In this document: positions 7,802-16,606 of the stretch, piece by piece
Layout: the number at the start of each line of letters is the position of its first letter
Position numbering within the stretch: position 1 is the first letter of the stretch
NCBI RefSeq assembly: GCF_029914245.1
Contig: NZ_JARYZI010000015.1
Location: forward strand, 1 to 64,000
Reading direction: 5' to 3'
Length of the DNA stretch: 64,000 nucleotides
From: Fusibacter bizertensis
Lineage (GTDB): Bacteria > Bacillota > Clostridia > Peptostreptococcales > Acidaminobacteraceae
Notes under the pieces: model-generated
The model's database searches: none
What the model saw: only the letters and a program-made list of their open reading frames with translations
Told to the model about the DNA's origin: nothing
Translations under genes and position numbers: made by a program

Positions 7802-9418
7802 ATGCTTAATCTGTTTAAATTGACTTATACTGATCCTGGAATGGAATGTGAGTATCGTATAAAAACAAGTGAAAAGAATATTATACAACATCGTTTTTTA
7901 TATGCGCTGAGCATCCCCTTTTATCTTGTTTTTGCTCTTGTAGATATTAGTGAAGTTCAAAATCTACTGGCCTTTTTCTGGATCGTAAGATTTGGCATTT
8001 ATACGCCTATCGCGTTACTTGCATTACTTGCTACACTTTCTCCAAAATATCCTAGATACAATCAATTGATTATGTGGATTGTTGCCTTTACAGGTGCTGT
8101 TGGCATGTTAGTACTGACTTTTGCAGGATCTTCACTGGGATTTTATTCTTACAAGTACGGTTTTTTATTTGCAATTGTTTTTTTTACAATTTTAGCAAGA
8201 CTTAGATTTGTTAATGTAATTATAGGCATAGTACCACTTGTTATCCTGTACTGGGTGACTTCAATTATCTATCCTGTTATACCATCTGATGTGAATTTTG
8301 ACTCATTGATCCTCTTTGTCTGTGTGATGATCATGGGGCTTATCGCTACTTACTTTTTTGAGTATTCAGAAAGACGTCAGTTTTTTTACCAGAAACTTTT
8401 GGAAAAAGAGAGCTTAAAAGTGAGTCAATTAAACGACGAACTTGAAAATAAAGTAATACAAAGAACGCAATTGCTTAATAATGCAAACAAAAAACTTATG
8501 AGCTTAAATGAGAAAATCAGTGCAAGTGAATACACTTTTAGAATGCTTTTTGATGAATCTATAGATGCCATCTTGTTAGAAGATTCAGGAAAAATCATCA
8601 ACTGTAATATAAGTTTATTGAAGTTAATGGGATATGAACAAAAGGGAGATCTTATCGGAAAAAGGTTGTGGTCATTTTATGATACAAATGATGAGGGTGA
8701 TACTGAAGGTTTAAAAAGGGCCGTAGAGAATTATGAAAATCAAGAAGACCTTAATTTTAAATGGTGGATGAAAACGAAAACGCAACAATCATTTTTAGCT
8801 GATATAAGAGTAACACGTGTACTAATAGACGGAAAAAAAGTATCTCATCTTTTGATCCGTGATATTACTGAACGCTTTGAACTTGAACAAAAAATGGAGT
8901 ATCTAAGCTACCATGATCAACTTACAGGATTATACAATAGAAGATTTTTCATAGAAGAATTGACGAGATTAGACGTCGAAAGGAATCTCCCAATTACATT
9001 GATTTTTGCGGATGTAAATGGATTGAAACTTATCAATGATTCTTTTGGACATTCAGCAGGAGATGAACTTTTGCAGCGTGTAGCTGAAGTGATGAAAGAA
9101 GTTTTTAGAGCTGACGAAATTATCTCTAGACTCGGTGGAGACGAGTTTGTAGTATTACTTCCTAAAACGAATAGTGAAGAAGGAGCTGCAATGCTTGAAA
9201 GGATAAAGAATCAAACTGAAAGTATGGAGATTAATAATATCCATATATCTGTAGCTTTTGGGCATGCAACAAAAGTTCAAAGTGATGATTCAATGACAGA
9301 AACTTTAGAACAAGCTGAAAAAAGAATGTATCAAATGAAGAATATTGAAGCTGAACAAGTTAGAGCGAAGCTGATACAGGGAATAACACTTTGGAAACGT
9401 CAATTTGATGAAGAGTAG
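7802..9418 (+). CDS. Membrane-bound PAS-GGDEF diguanylate cyclase
   Basis: The 538-residue protein has six or seven N-terminal membrane spans (about 30-190), a coiled-coil linker (about 195-235), a PAS domain (about 240-360) and a GGDEF domain (about 370-530). The catalytic motif GGDEF (near 445) is intact, as is the YHDQLTGLYNRR entry motif, so it should make cyclic di-GMP from two GTP. The usual RxxD inhibitory site upstream of GGDEF reads RADE, with Glu in place of Asp, so feedback control may be weak. No EAL domain is fused. ATG follows GAGGAGGTGA. The 3' end overlaps the convergent NhaC-family gene by 19 bases. Confidence 0.93.
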   Translation: MLNLFKLTYTDPGMECEYRIKTSEKNIIQHRFLYALSIPFYLVFALVDISEVQNLLAFFWIVRFGIYTPIALLALLATLSPKYPRYNQLIMWIVAFTGAVGMLVLTFAGSSLGFYSYKYGFLFAIVFFTILARLRFVNVIIGIVPLVILYWVTSIIYPVIPSDVNFDSLILFVCVMIMGLIATYFFEYSERRQFFYQKLLEKESLKVSQLNDELENKVIQRTQLLNNANKKLMSLNEKISASEYTFRMLFDESIDAILLEDSGKIINCNISLLKLMGYEQKGDLIGKRLWSFYDTNDEGDTEGLKRAVENYENQEDLNFKWWMKTKTQQSFLADIRVTRVLIDGKKVSHLLIRDITERFELEQKMEYLSYHDQLTGLYNRRFFIEELTRLDVERNLPITLIFADVNGLKLINDSFGHSAGDELLQRVAEVMKEVFRADEIISRLGGDEFVVLLPKTNSEEGAAMLERIKNQTESMEINNIHISVAFGHATKVQSDDSMTETLEQAEKRMYQMKNIEAEQVRAKLIQGITLWKRQFDEE

Positions 9419-10731
9419 AACTTTTGTATAACCATAGGGTAAATGCTGATGCTTAAAAATGTTAATAACAACACAAAAAAGCTAAAAGGTAAGTATTCAA
9501 GTGGGGCAACACCAGTAAGTTGTTTTAGCATAATACCATTAACATTCCATGGGATTAATGCAACGACGTTGAGACCAGCATTTGCAGTCATGAGAACTAA
9601 AAATTCTCTTTTGATTAGCTTTTCATCATAGTACTGAGAAAGGTATTTGCCATTAATCATAGCGGTCATTGCTTGGCTACAAGTTACCATACTCAAGACG
9701 ATGCTCAATAGTGCTGTATTTGCAAGCAATTTACGCGGTGAAGAGGCATTTTTAATAAAGGGTTTAATGATATAGCCTATTAGATGGTCTGCCTCTAATA
9801 GGCTATTTAAAATGCCACTAAAGAAAATAACAAATATGACGTTTATCATTTGTTTAAAACCGGAGGTCTTAATAAAATCCGATAGGGCATGATCTGGAAT
9901 GTGATACCCGCTGTATAGAAGTGATAAAAAATCCGGTATATTTTCAAACGAAGGAATTGCCATCACAGAACACGTAACAAATACAATTAAAAGAACACGT
10001 GTAATGGGTTGTTTTAAGAGCAATAAGACAATCATTAAAAACAAAGGTAACAATCTCCAAAATGTAATGTCAAATTGAACAATGAGTAGATCGTTTGATT
10101 GAATCATATCTTGCGTTATAAGTGAAGCGCCTCCTAAGTTCCACAAAATCAAAAGCGTCACGATAAAAGGAATAATAGCACTTGCCAATAAATAGCGTAT
10201 ATTTTTAAGGTAATTGGTCTCTGTTACAGTTGATAGCAGATGTAAGCCAGATGATAAAGGAGAGCAGCGATCTCCTATGTAAACTCCTGAAATTAATGCC
10301 CCTATCACCCATGGATAGAAGATCCCAGATTGGATGGCGATAGATGAAAATAAGGGCAATAATATAGTTAAGGTCCCAATTGCTGAGCCCAATATCATAG
10401 ACAAAAAAGTCGAAATTAGAAAGGCAGCCAAAAGCAAATTACCACCAAGCATCATTTGCGAAACGTGATAAATTAGGGTAGGGAGAACACCAGCCGCCAT
10501 AAGAACTGGCAAAGTAATACTGATTAGAAACATTAAAAGCATTGTTTTGTATACAGACTTAGTATTTGCTGCGATTAGTTTGGGTAATCTTACTTTATCA
10601 GAGACTAAGAAAAAACCCAAGAAACAAGTTAAGGCAATTCCTTGATAGAGTGGGCGATCAAAAATGATCACTAAACTTACGGATGCTAATAATATGAAAA
10701 TTAAAAGGTAAGTTTTCATCTGCTTTGACAT
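9400..10731 (-). CDS. NhaC-family Na+/H+ antiporter
   Basis: The 443-residue carrier has about 11 or 12 membrane spans and the NhaC-family signature GDRCSPLSSG (about residue 160), followed by STVTETNYLKNIRY. The family exchanges Na+ for H+, or in related proteins malate/lactate pairs, across the cytoplasmic membrane. I place the start at 10731, where GGAGTATAT precedes the ATG; an upstream in-frame ATG at 10803 would add 24 residues but has a poorer ribosome site. The last codons overlap the end of the diguanylate cyclase gene on the other strand, with no terminator between them. Confidence 0.88.
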   Translation of the reverse strand: MSKQMKTYLLIFILLASVSLVIIFDRPLYQGIALTCFLGFFLVSDKVRLPKLIAANTKSVYKTMLLMFLISITLPVLMAAGVLPTLIYHVSQMMLGGNLLLAAFLISTFLSMILGSAIGTLTILLPLFSSIAIQSGIFYPWVIGALISGVYIGDRCSPLSSGLHLLSTVTETNYLKNIRYLLASAIIPFIVTLLILWNLGGASLITQDMIQSNDLLIVQFDITFWRLLPLFLMIVLLLLKQPITRVLLIVFVTCSVMAIPSFENIPDFLSLLYSGYHIPDHALSDFIKTSGFKQMINVIFVIFFSGILNSLLEADHLIGYIIKPFIKNASSPRKLLANTALLSIVLSMVTCSQAMTAMINGKYLSQYYDEKLIKREFLVLMTANAGLNVVALIPWNVNGIMLKQLTGVAPLEYLPFSFFVLLLTFLSISIYPMVIQKFYSSSN

Positions 10732-10882
10732 ATATACTCCATTTTGTAAGTGACATATGGTAAAATATGAATCATTTTTTGTATAGATTGTTTTGTAGGA
10801 CATAAACTTTATAATATCTATGATATATTAATTATATATATACTTGCATTATAATTCAATGAATCTTATGCGGAGGTAAATC

Positions 10883-11575
10883 ATGAGTGAAAAAGAGATA
10901 GTTATTGACCAGGCATATACCGAAAAATTACCTGATTTTAAATTGGGAATTATAGTTGCTAAAGTGGTGACTGAAAAATCCAAAACACCGCTAATAGAAG
11001 TGATGAATCAACTTTTTACATCTTTGAAAGAAACGCTAAAAGTTGAGCAAATCAGTCAATTAAAAGAGATTAAAGCAGGGCGTCAAGCTTATCGTGCTTT
11101 TGGAAAAGATCCAACTAAATACAGGTTGTCTGCTGAAAAGCTTTTAAGAAGAATCCTTAAAGATGAAGGTCTTGAGCCGATCAATAATGTAGTAGATTTA
11201 TCTAATGTTATTTCCTTAAAATTTCATTGCCCAGTAGGTACGTTTGATTATGATAAAATTAGTGGAAATGTTATGCTTAGAGCAGGAGAAGCAGGTGAAA
11301 GCTATCTGAGTTTGGGCAATCAGTCTTTAAATTTAGAGGGTTTTCCTGTTTTCAGTGACGGTATAGGTGCATTTGGTTCAACCACATCAGATTCCGCACG
11401 GACTAATGTAGATAAAGATACTAAGATGATCTTGCTCAGCATATTTGGGTTTGAAGATCAATTTGATTTTGATAAGGCGATAGCTTACGCACATGAGCTG
11501 ATACAAACACATGCAAATGGTGAAATTGTGTTTTCTCAGATGCTTGAACCTAAAAAAGAGTTGCAATTGCCATAA
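10883..11575 (+). CDS. B3/B4 tRNA-binding domain protein (stand-alone PheRS-beta-like editing fold)
   Basis: This 230-residue soluble protein matches the B3/4 domain known from the beta chain of phenylalanyl-tRNA synthetase, here as a free-standing protein. Recognisable parts are GRQAYRAFGKDPTKYRLSAEKL cut at about residues 71-92, NNVVDLSNVISLK (about 102-114) and the late GxGAFGSTTSDSARTNV region. Free-standing members are thought to hydrolyse mis-charged tRNA or act on amino-acid adducts; the exact substrate is not known. ATG follows CGGAGGTAAATC. The promoter of the downstream riboswitch lies over the last codons of this gene. Confidence 0.85.
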   Translation: MSEKEIVIDQAYTEKLPDFKLGIIVAKVVTEKSKTPLIEVMNQLFTSLKETLKVEQISQLKEIKAGRQAYRAFGKDPTKYRLSAEKLLRRILKDEGLEPINNVVDLSNVISLKFHCPVGTFDYDKISGNVMLRAGEAGESYLSLGNQSLNLEGFPVFSDGIGAFGSTTSDSARTNVDKDTKMILLSIFGFEDQFDFDKAIAYAHELIQTHANGEIVFSQMLEPKKELQLP

Positions 11576-11589
11576 CATTTTTTTATAAT
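11561..11589 (+). promoter_or_regulatory. Sigma-A-type promoter for the first cobalamin riboswitch
   Basis: TTGCAA at 11561-11566 and perfect TATAAT at 11584-11589 with a 17-base spacer. The -35 hexamer overlaps the end of the B3/B4 gene. Transcription would start about 25 to 30 bases before the aptamer. Confidence 0.7.
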
Positions 11590-11621
11590 GAGTGTGTACT
11601 TAATACAAGTAAATAGTTTTT

Positions 11622-11780
11622 ATGAGGTGTCAGATTTGACTTAAAAGGGAATCAAGTGAAAGCTTGAGCTGTCCCAGCAACCGTGAAGCGGACAAAACTC
11701 ACATACCACTGCGAAAGCGGGAAGGGTGAGTGGCGGAAGATGCAAAGCCGGTAGACCTGCCCATAAATGTGTTAAATCCC
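11622..11780 (+). promoter_or_regulatory. Cobalamin riboswitch 1 (aptamer)
   Basis: The conserved parts of the cobalamin aptamer are in order: AAAAGGGAATCAAGTGAAA, CTTGAGCTGTCCCAGCAACC, a CCACTGC...GGGAAGG core framed by CTCAC/GTGAG, and the B12 box AAGCCGGTAGACCTGCC (11746-11762). It precedes genes for a transcobalamin-like domain protein and an ECF S component, which fits vitamin B12 uptake. Confidence 0.95.
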
Positions 11781-11811
11781 CTGGGGGTGGGATGGAAATG
11801 ATGCGTTAATC

Positions 11812-11848
11812 GACTCATTTTTCCATCTTCCGGGAAATGAGTTTTTTT
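11812..11848 (+). terminator. Expression-platform terminator of riboswitch 1
   Basis: ACTCATTTTTCC pairs with GGGAAATGAGT (one bulge) and is followed by seven T residues. It ends 33 bases before the DUF4430 gene start, so B12 binding is expected to terminate transcription early. Confidence 0.8.
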
Positions 11849-11881
11849 ATTTTAAGGCAAATAAAATTAAGGGAGAATGAA

Positions 11882-12277
11882 ATGAATAAGAAGATTTTAG
11901 CAATAGGATTAGTGATAATTTTAGCGGTAGTCGCTTTATTTGGTTACAATCAGTTTTTTGGACCTAAAGCAAATGAAGGTTCAAAAGAAGTTACAGTTGA
12001 AATTTATGTTGAATCACAAAATATTGATACTAAATACACAGTTAAAACAGATGCAGATTTTTTACTAGACTTACTTAACGAGCTAAAAGACAAAGTGAAA
12101 TTTGAATCAGAAGACTCATCTTTTGGCCCTATGGTCACTGGTTTTGAAGGTTATAAAGCAGATGCAACAAGTGAGTACTTTCATGTTCTGATCAATGGAG
12201 AAGATGCAATGGTTGGCGTTAAAGACGTACCTGTTGCAGATGGAGATACGTACAGATTTGAATTGAGAAGTTTCTAA
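11882..12277 (+). CDS. Membrane-anchored DUF4430 (transcobalamin-like C-terminal) protein
   Basis: A 131-residue product with one N-terminal membrane span (about 4-24, no lipobox cysteine) and an extracellular domain of about 95 residues of the DUF4430 type, the fold related to the C-terminal domain of transcobalamin/intrinsic factor (YFHVLINGEDAMVGV, then VADGDTYRFEL). The start chosen is the ATG after AGGGAGAATGAA; a longer frame from 11837 begins inside the terminator and is not used. It is the first gene behind cobalamin riboswitch 1 and its stop overlaps the start of the ECF S component gene. A role in capturing cobamides for that S component is an inference from fold and context. Confidence 0.88.
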   Translation: MNKKILAIGLVIILAVVALFGYNQFFGPKANEGSKEVTVEIYVESQNIDTKYTVKTDADFLLDLLNELKDKVKFESEDSSFGPMVTGFEGYKADATSEYFHVLINGEDAMVGVKDVPVADGDTYRFELRSF

Positions 12278-12780
12278 TGAAAGCAAAGGATATCACTTTA
12301 ATCGCTATACTTTCTGCATCGCTTACAGCGGGAAAGTTTGTGTTAAGTGCTGTACCCAATGTGGAAATCATTACGTTTCTTTTTATTATCTATACTGTTA
12401 TTTTTGGATTAAAACGTTCTATACTAACGTCAGTTGTTTTTACAACAACTGAAATATTGATATATGGATTTGGGACATGGTTGCTCGGTTATTATATCCT
12501 ATGGCCGATTCTGATCCTCATTACACATGTATTGAAACGAACAATTAATTCAGAATATGGATTTGCAATTGTTGCAGCAATTTTTGGATTTCTTTTTGGA
12601 CTCTTTTTTGCTCTGTTTGAATCCTTGTTTTATGGCATTGGGTATGCTATACCGTACTGGATCAGAGGTATCCCATTTGATATTATTCATGGTGTTTCAA
12701 ATTTCATCATTGTCTTAGTATTATACAAACCATTGACCCAAACGATCCAATTGGCAAAGAAAAAAATGCATATCATGTAA
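12277..12780 (+). CDS. ECF transporter S component, probably for cobalamin or a B12 precursor
   Basis: This 167-residue protein has five or six membrane spans and the ECF S-component layout, with a short N-terminal segment ending in small residues (LTAGKFVLSAVP) that in this family packs on the T subunit. S components bind the vitamin and use a shared energising module (two ATPases and a T protein) made elsewhere; none is next to it. The start ATG overlaps the stop of the DUF4430 gene by one base, so the two are translationally coupled. Control by a cobalamin riboswitch points to B12 or a corrinoid as substrate. Resemblance to CbrT is possible but I cannot confirm the subfamily. Confidence 0.85.
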   Translation: MKAKDITLIAILSASLTAGKFVLSAVPNVEIITFLFIIYTVIFGLKRSILTSVVFTTTEILIYGFGTWLLGYYILWPILILITHVLKRTINSEYGFAIVAAIFGFLFGLFFALFESLFYGIGYAIPYWIRGIPFDIIHGVSNFIIVLVLYKPLTQTIQLAKKKMHIM

Positions 12781-12783
12781 ATT

Positions 12784-12815
12784 AAAATCCCCAATCATAT
12801 GATTTGGGGATTTTT
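12784..12815 (+). terminator. Rho-independent terminator after the ECF S component
   Basis: AAATCCCCAA pairs with TTTGGGGATTT around TCATATGA and is followed by a T-run. It ends the riboswitch 1 operon. Confidence 0.88.
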
Positions 12816-12886
12816 CGATTTTTATACTGAAATAAATATGTTATATTAAAATTGAAACATGATTATATACAAAGAGGTGAAACAAT

Positions 12887-13894
12887 ATGACTTGGCAATT
12901 AACAGAAATTGCTTGGATGTTTTTAATCTATTCAATTGTTGGATGGTTTTGGGAAACACCATACGTATCTATAAAAGAACACAAATTTGTTAACAGGGGA
13001 TTTTTGAGAGGACCTTTTATCCCCATATATGGTTTTGCAGTGACTACAGTGATTTTGGCAATGGGGTTTATTGAAACAAAGCTTGTGTGGCATCCTGCAA
13101 TTAATGCTGTATTTGCAATGGTATTTATCTCTTTGGTGGCTACGACGTGGGAATATGTAACATCGCTTTTAATGGAAATAATGTTTAAAACGAGATGGTG
13201 GAATTATACAAGTCATCGCTTCAATGTAAAAGGTAGAATTGCGCTTGATGTCTCAATGTTTTGGGGGCTGGGAGGATTTGTACTCTGGAAATTTGTGAAT
13301 CCTTTTGTGATGAAAATTTACGAGAATTTTGACATCAATGTTATGACGGTTTTCTTGTCGTTATCTTATGTGATTCTTATGATAGACGCTGCATTTACTT
13401 TAGTTGAGCTTATAAGCCTTAGAGGTTTGGTAATTAGGTTGCATGATGCCTCAGAAGAGATCGTCATTCAGATCTCAGAGCGATTGGAAAAAATTGGAGA
13501 TAACATTGAGGAATTAAAAGATAATATATCAGATAGTCTATCTGAAAATATCATAGAACAACGCAATAACTTTGTGGATTTTGTCGAGGAAGCTAAAGTT
13601 AATATTAGAAAGAATGCCATCTATCAAAAGTATGAAAATTTTACTGTGTTTAGTGATTTCTTAGAAGATATGACAGATAAGGGTCGAAAATGGAAAAGCG
13701 AAAACGAAAAATCACTTGAGCGATTTTCAGAGTTGCTTGGAAGAGCACGAAACAAGTCAAGTGCGCGATTTTTCAAAAACTATCCAAATGCGACGACTAA
13801 ACAATTTGGATTAATGCACCTTACAAGAAATAGAAGTCTAAGACAACGTAAACTGAATGAGGAGGAGAAGCATGAAAATATTCATAAGCGCTGA
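12887..13894 (+). CDS. Putative ABC-transporter type IV membrane protein (DUF1113-like) with coiled-coil tail
   Basis: The 335-residue product carries five or six membrane spans in residues 1-190 with the family's opening pattern (FLIYSIVGWFWE, then RGFLRGPFIPIYG and WEYVTSLLMEI...TRWWNYTSH). A long charged, helix-forming C-terminal tail (about 195-335) with heptad-like spacing follows. The family is widespread in Firmicutes and annotated as a putative ABC permease type IV; a transport role has not been shown. ATG follows AAAGAGGTGAAACA. The stop lies 23 bases inside the next gene, which points to translational coupling with the M55 peptidase. Confidence 0.85.
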   Translation: MTWQLTEIAWMFLIYSIVGWFWETPYVSIKEHKFVNRGFLRGPFIPIYGFAVTTVILAMGFIETKLVWHPAINAVFAMVFISLVATTWEYVTSLLMEIMFKTRWWNYTSHRFNVKGRIALDVSMFWGLGGFVLWKFVNPFVMKIYENFDINVMTVFLSLSYVILMIDAAFTLVELISLRGLVIRLHDASEEIVIQISERLEKIGDNIEELKDNISDSLSENIIEQRNNFVDFVEEAKVNIRKNAIYQKYENFTVFSDFLEDMTDKGRKWKSENEKSLERFSELLGRARNKSSARFFKNYPNATTKQFGLMHLTRNRSLRQRKLNEEEKHENIHKR

Positions 13895-14669
13895 TATGGA
13901 AGGCGTTACGGGCACTACTTTATGGGAAGAATGTAGACAGGACCATCCTACTTATGCACAGTATGCAAAACAAATGTCAAACGAAGTCTTGGCTGCATGC
14001 GAGGGTGCAATTGCAGCTGGAGCGACGGAAATTGTAGTTAGAGATGCACATAACACGGGTACTAATATAGATTTATCAATACTACCAGAATGTGTTAGTG
14101 TCATTAGGAATTGGAGTGGACATCCATATTCCATGGTGGATGGAATTGATACCACTTTTGATGCGGCTATGTTTATAGGCTATCATGCGCCTGCTGGAAA
14201 TAGCGATAATCCTTTAGCCCATACGATGACAGGTAATGCCAAAGCGATAAAACTTAATGGTGAATATGCAAGTGAATTTATGCTATATAGTTATGCAGCA
14301 GCACTAGAAGGTGTACCTACTGTATTTGTATCTGGTGATGATTATCTCTGTAAGTCGGCTCAACAATTACATCCCAACCTAAAAAGTGTGGCTGTTAAAA
14401 AGGGAAATGGTGCATCAACAATAAGCATATCTCAAAAAAAAGCAGTTGATGAAATTCGAAAGACTGCAAAAATTGCACTCAGTCAAGATTTATCAACTGC
14501 TAAAATTAAACTGCCAAAGTCTTTTGTGCTTGAGATAGAATACAAAGAGCATACTTATGCTAAAAGAAAATCCTTTTATCCTGGGATTGCCCAGATAAAT
14601 AGTCATACACTTCAGTTTAAAACAAGTGATTATTTTGAAGTACTTAGAGTGGTCGCTTTTATTCTATAA
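13872..14669 (+). CDS. M55 family D-aminopeptidase (DppA-like)
   Basis: A 265-residue zinc peptidase. The hallmark SADMEGVTG is at residues 5-13, followed by VRDAHNTG (about 58-65), GYHAPAG (about 106-112) and the AHTMTGN segment. The family removes N-terminal D-amino acids, for example from D-Ala-D-Ala and D-Ala-Gly-Gly, and is linked to recycling of peptidoglycan peptides. The start is the ATG after GGAGGAGAAGC; an upstream in-frame ATG at 13857 lies before that ribosome site. It overlaps the preceding membrane-protein gene by 23 bases and the convergent C39-like gene by 11 bases. Confidence 0.92.
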   Translation: MKIFISADMEGVTGTTLWEECRQDHPTYAQYAKQMSNEVLAACEGAIAAGATEIVVRDAHNTGTNIDLSILPECVSVIRNWSGHPYSMVDGIDTTFDAAMFIGYHAPAGNSDNPLAHTMTGNAKAIKLNGEYASEFMLYSYAAALEGVPTVFVSGDDYLCKSAQQLHPNLKSVAVKKGNGASTISISQKKAVDEIRKTAKIALSQDLSTAKIKLPKSFVLEIEYKEHTYAKRKSFYPGIAQINSHTLQFKTSDYFEVLRVVAFIL

Positions 14670-15453
14670 CACTTTTGATAACAACAGCATAAGGGTACCA
14701 ATTCTCAATTGAATTCATAAGGACTGTTGCTTCATAGTAACGGTCCTTTCCTTTAGGTGTTTCATCTGAATAAGTAAAATCCCAGTTGTTTGGATCGTAA
14801 ACTTCAAAATACGTATAATTATCAACAAGAAGATAGCCTTTTATGATTAAATAATGGCCACTATCAAAGCTATAAAAACGATTGACACGGGCAGCTTCAT
14901 CAGTATTTTCTGGGATATATCCCATGCTATTGTTGATAATCGCAATGGAACCAGAATCAATAATAGCTCTTAAATCATACAAATCATCAATTTGAATCAC
15001 TTCATAATCAATATTGAATAGGTCTAAAGCGTTGTTTATATCATCACTGTACCACCATCCGCCTGAAGACCTATAGGCATCACGTGCTACCTCAGCTGTT
15101 GCAGTGGTATCTTGGTTAGCCCAGCGAGCTGCCATAGCAACAGAAGCAGGACCGCAATTTGCATCTGAGTGGAGCCCTGTATGGGCTTGATCAATATACC
15201 ACTCATAGTTTCTATTATTTCCAACATAAGAAATAAGGTTTTGACCTAGCCCCCACTTAGAAAGTGAGGCTTTAATTTTATCGAGGTGAACTTTATTTAT
15301 TTCATCTGCAATTTCGGTTTCTGCAGTCGAATCAGCTATAAGTACTGTTTCAGTCGTTGCAGTAGGCGTATCCACAGTGCTACACCCAGTGAAAAAACCT
15401 AATAATAAAATCGCAGTGAGAAGCAAGGCGAACCTAGTCCAGTTCTTTTTCAT
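14659..15453 (-). CDS. Lipoprotein with C39-like papain-fold peptidase domain
   Basis: The 264-residue protein has a lipoprotein signal (residues 1-23) with the modified Cys at 24 in FFTGCS. A C39_2-type cysteine peptidase domain covers about residues 85-260. The likely catalytic Cys is 100 in NCGPAS, the His is in SGHYLIIKGY (about 206) and the Asp in VYDPNNWDF (about 225). It is expected on the outer face of the membrane. ATG at 15453 has GGAGG five bases upstream; an earlier in-frame start at 15465 precedes that site. The substrate is unknown; wall peptides or proteins are possible given the adjacent D-aminopeptidase. Confidence 0.85.
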   Translation of the reverse strand: MKKNWTRFALLLTAILLLGFFTGCSTVDTPTATTETVLIADSTAETEIADEINKVHLDKIKASLSKWGLGQNLISYVGNNRNYEWYIDQAHTGLHSDANCGPASVAMAARWANQDTTATAEVARDAYRSSGGWWYSDDINNALDLFNIDYEVIQIDDLYDLRAIIDSGSIAIINNSMGYIPENTDEAARVNRFYSFDSGHYLIIKGYLLVDNYTYFEVYDPNNWDFTYSDETPKGKDRYYEATVLMNSIENWYPYAVVIKSVIE

Positions 15454-15560
15454 ATAAGCCTCCAAAATCTGATTGTTAAATAAAACTTAAGGAATCTCTA
15501 ACCCTATACTAAGAATTATAATACATAATAAGAGTACCACAACAAAAGAGGAGAATCTAT

Positions 15561-16523
15561 ATGAAAAGAACGCTAGCAATAATAACGATTATTTTTATGT
15601 CACTTTCAATAACAGCATGTTCGTACTTCACAAAGGAAAACGATGATCAATCGCCATTTCAAAATGCATTTGACAATACACTAGATGAAAAAATCAGCTA
15701 TTCAAAGGATTTATCTGGATATGATAAAATTGAACTCAATTTAGATTTGACTGTATCAGATGTGAAAATTGATGTTTCTAATGATCTTCAGTTAAAATAC
15801 GATCAAGCTGCAAATCGAAAAGAGTTGCTTGCAACGGTTGAGTACAAAGAAAAAGGAGATACACTGATCATTACATTTGTTAATGACAAAAAAGTGAATA
15901 TTATAGCAGGATCACAAACGAGCAAAACTCAGATAATGATTCCAGAAGGTGTTGAAGTTAAGTTTGATACTAACTTAGATGTCGGTGATATGACCATCAA
16001 TGCAAAAGATATCACTTTTACAGAGATCACTTCAAATTCTGATGTCGGTGATATTAACTTGTTTGCAACTAAGAGTCAAGATCAACTAAGCTACATATCA
16101 ATATCCTCAGATGTTGGTGACCTTAATGTCAGTGTAGACAAAGGTGCAAAAGCGCTTGAAACCATTAAACTTGAAACGAATACTGGAAGAATTAAGACGA
16201 GTCTAGACGGAAATTATGAAGAAGCTATTACTTTGACGGCTCATATCGATGTAGGAGATGTAAAATTAGAATCAAAGGGGAACTTTGAAAAACAAGTAGA
16301 AATTGATGTGAAATCTAGCGTAGGCGATGTGACAATCTCAGTACCCCAAAACCATGAGATGAGCGTTAAGCCTTCAATAACAGAATTTACTTCAAGCCTA
16401 GATCTTGAAGATATACCGTTTGAAAAGTCAAAAGGTGAATATTTGCTTGATGGTAACAAAAGCATTTTTAAAATAGATCTAACAGTTACAGTTGGTGATG
16501 CAACAATATTATATGCAAAATAA
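15561..16523 (+). CDS. Lipoprotein with DUF4097-type beta-helix repeats
   Basis: The 320-residue product has a lipoprotein signal with Cys20 in SITACS. The rest is a repeating beta structure in which DVGD or SVGD recurs about every 20 to 40 residues (DVGDMTI, DVGDINLF, DVGDLNVS, DVGDVKLE, SVGDVTIS, TVGDATIL), the pattern of DUF4097 'putative adhesin' domains. Such proteins often sit beside envelope-stress regulators, but none is next to this gene. ATG follows AAGAGGAGAATCTAT. The function is not known; a surface or periplasm-facing scaffold is an inference. Confidence 0.88.
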   Translation: MKRTLAIITIIFMSLSITACSYFTKENDDQSPFQNAFDNTLDEKISYSKDLSGYDKIELNLDLTVSDVKIDVSNDLQLKYDQAANRKELLATVEYKEKGDTLIITFVNDKKVNIIAGSQTSKTQIMIPEGVEVKFDTNLDVGDMTINAKDITFTEITSNSDVGDINLFATKSQDQLSYISISSDVGDLNVSVDKGAKALETIKLETNTGRIKTSLDGNYEEAITLTAHIDVGDVKLESKGNFEKQVEIDVKSSVGDVTISVPQNHEMSVKPSITEFTSSLDLEDIPFEKSKGEYLLDGNKSIFKIDLTVTVGDATILYAK

Positions 16524-16606
16524 TATTTGTCATATATAAATAATTGAATTCCTTTTTAAGCTAAAATGGATTAAAATAGTATTAGCACGATGAAAGGAGC
16601 AACACC

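Noticed and set aside
11837-11881. Earlier ATG for the DUF4430 protein
   Set aside because: It lies within the terminator of riboswitch 1; the ATG at 11882 has the ribosome site and gives a normal membrane anchor.
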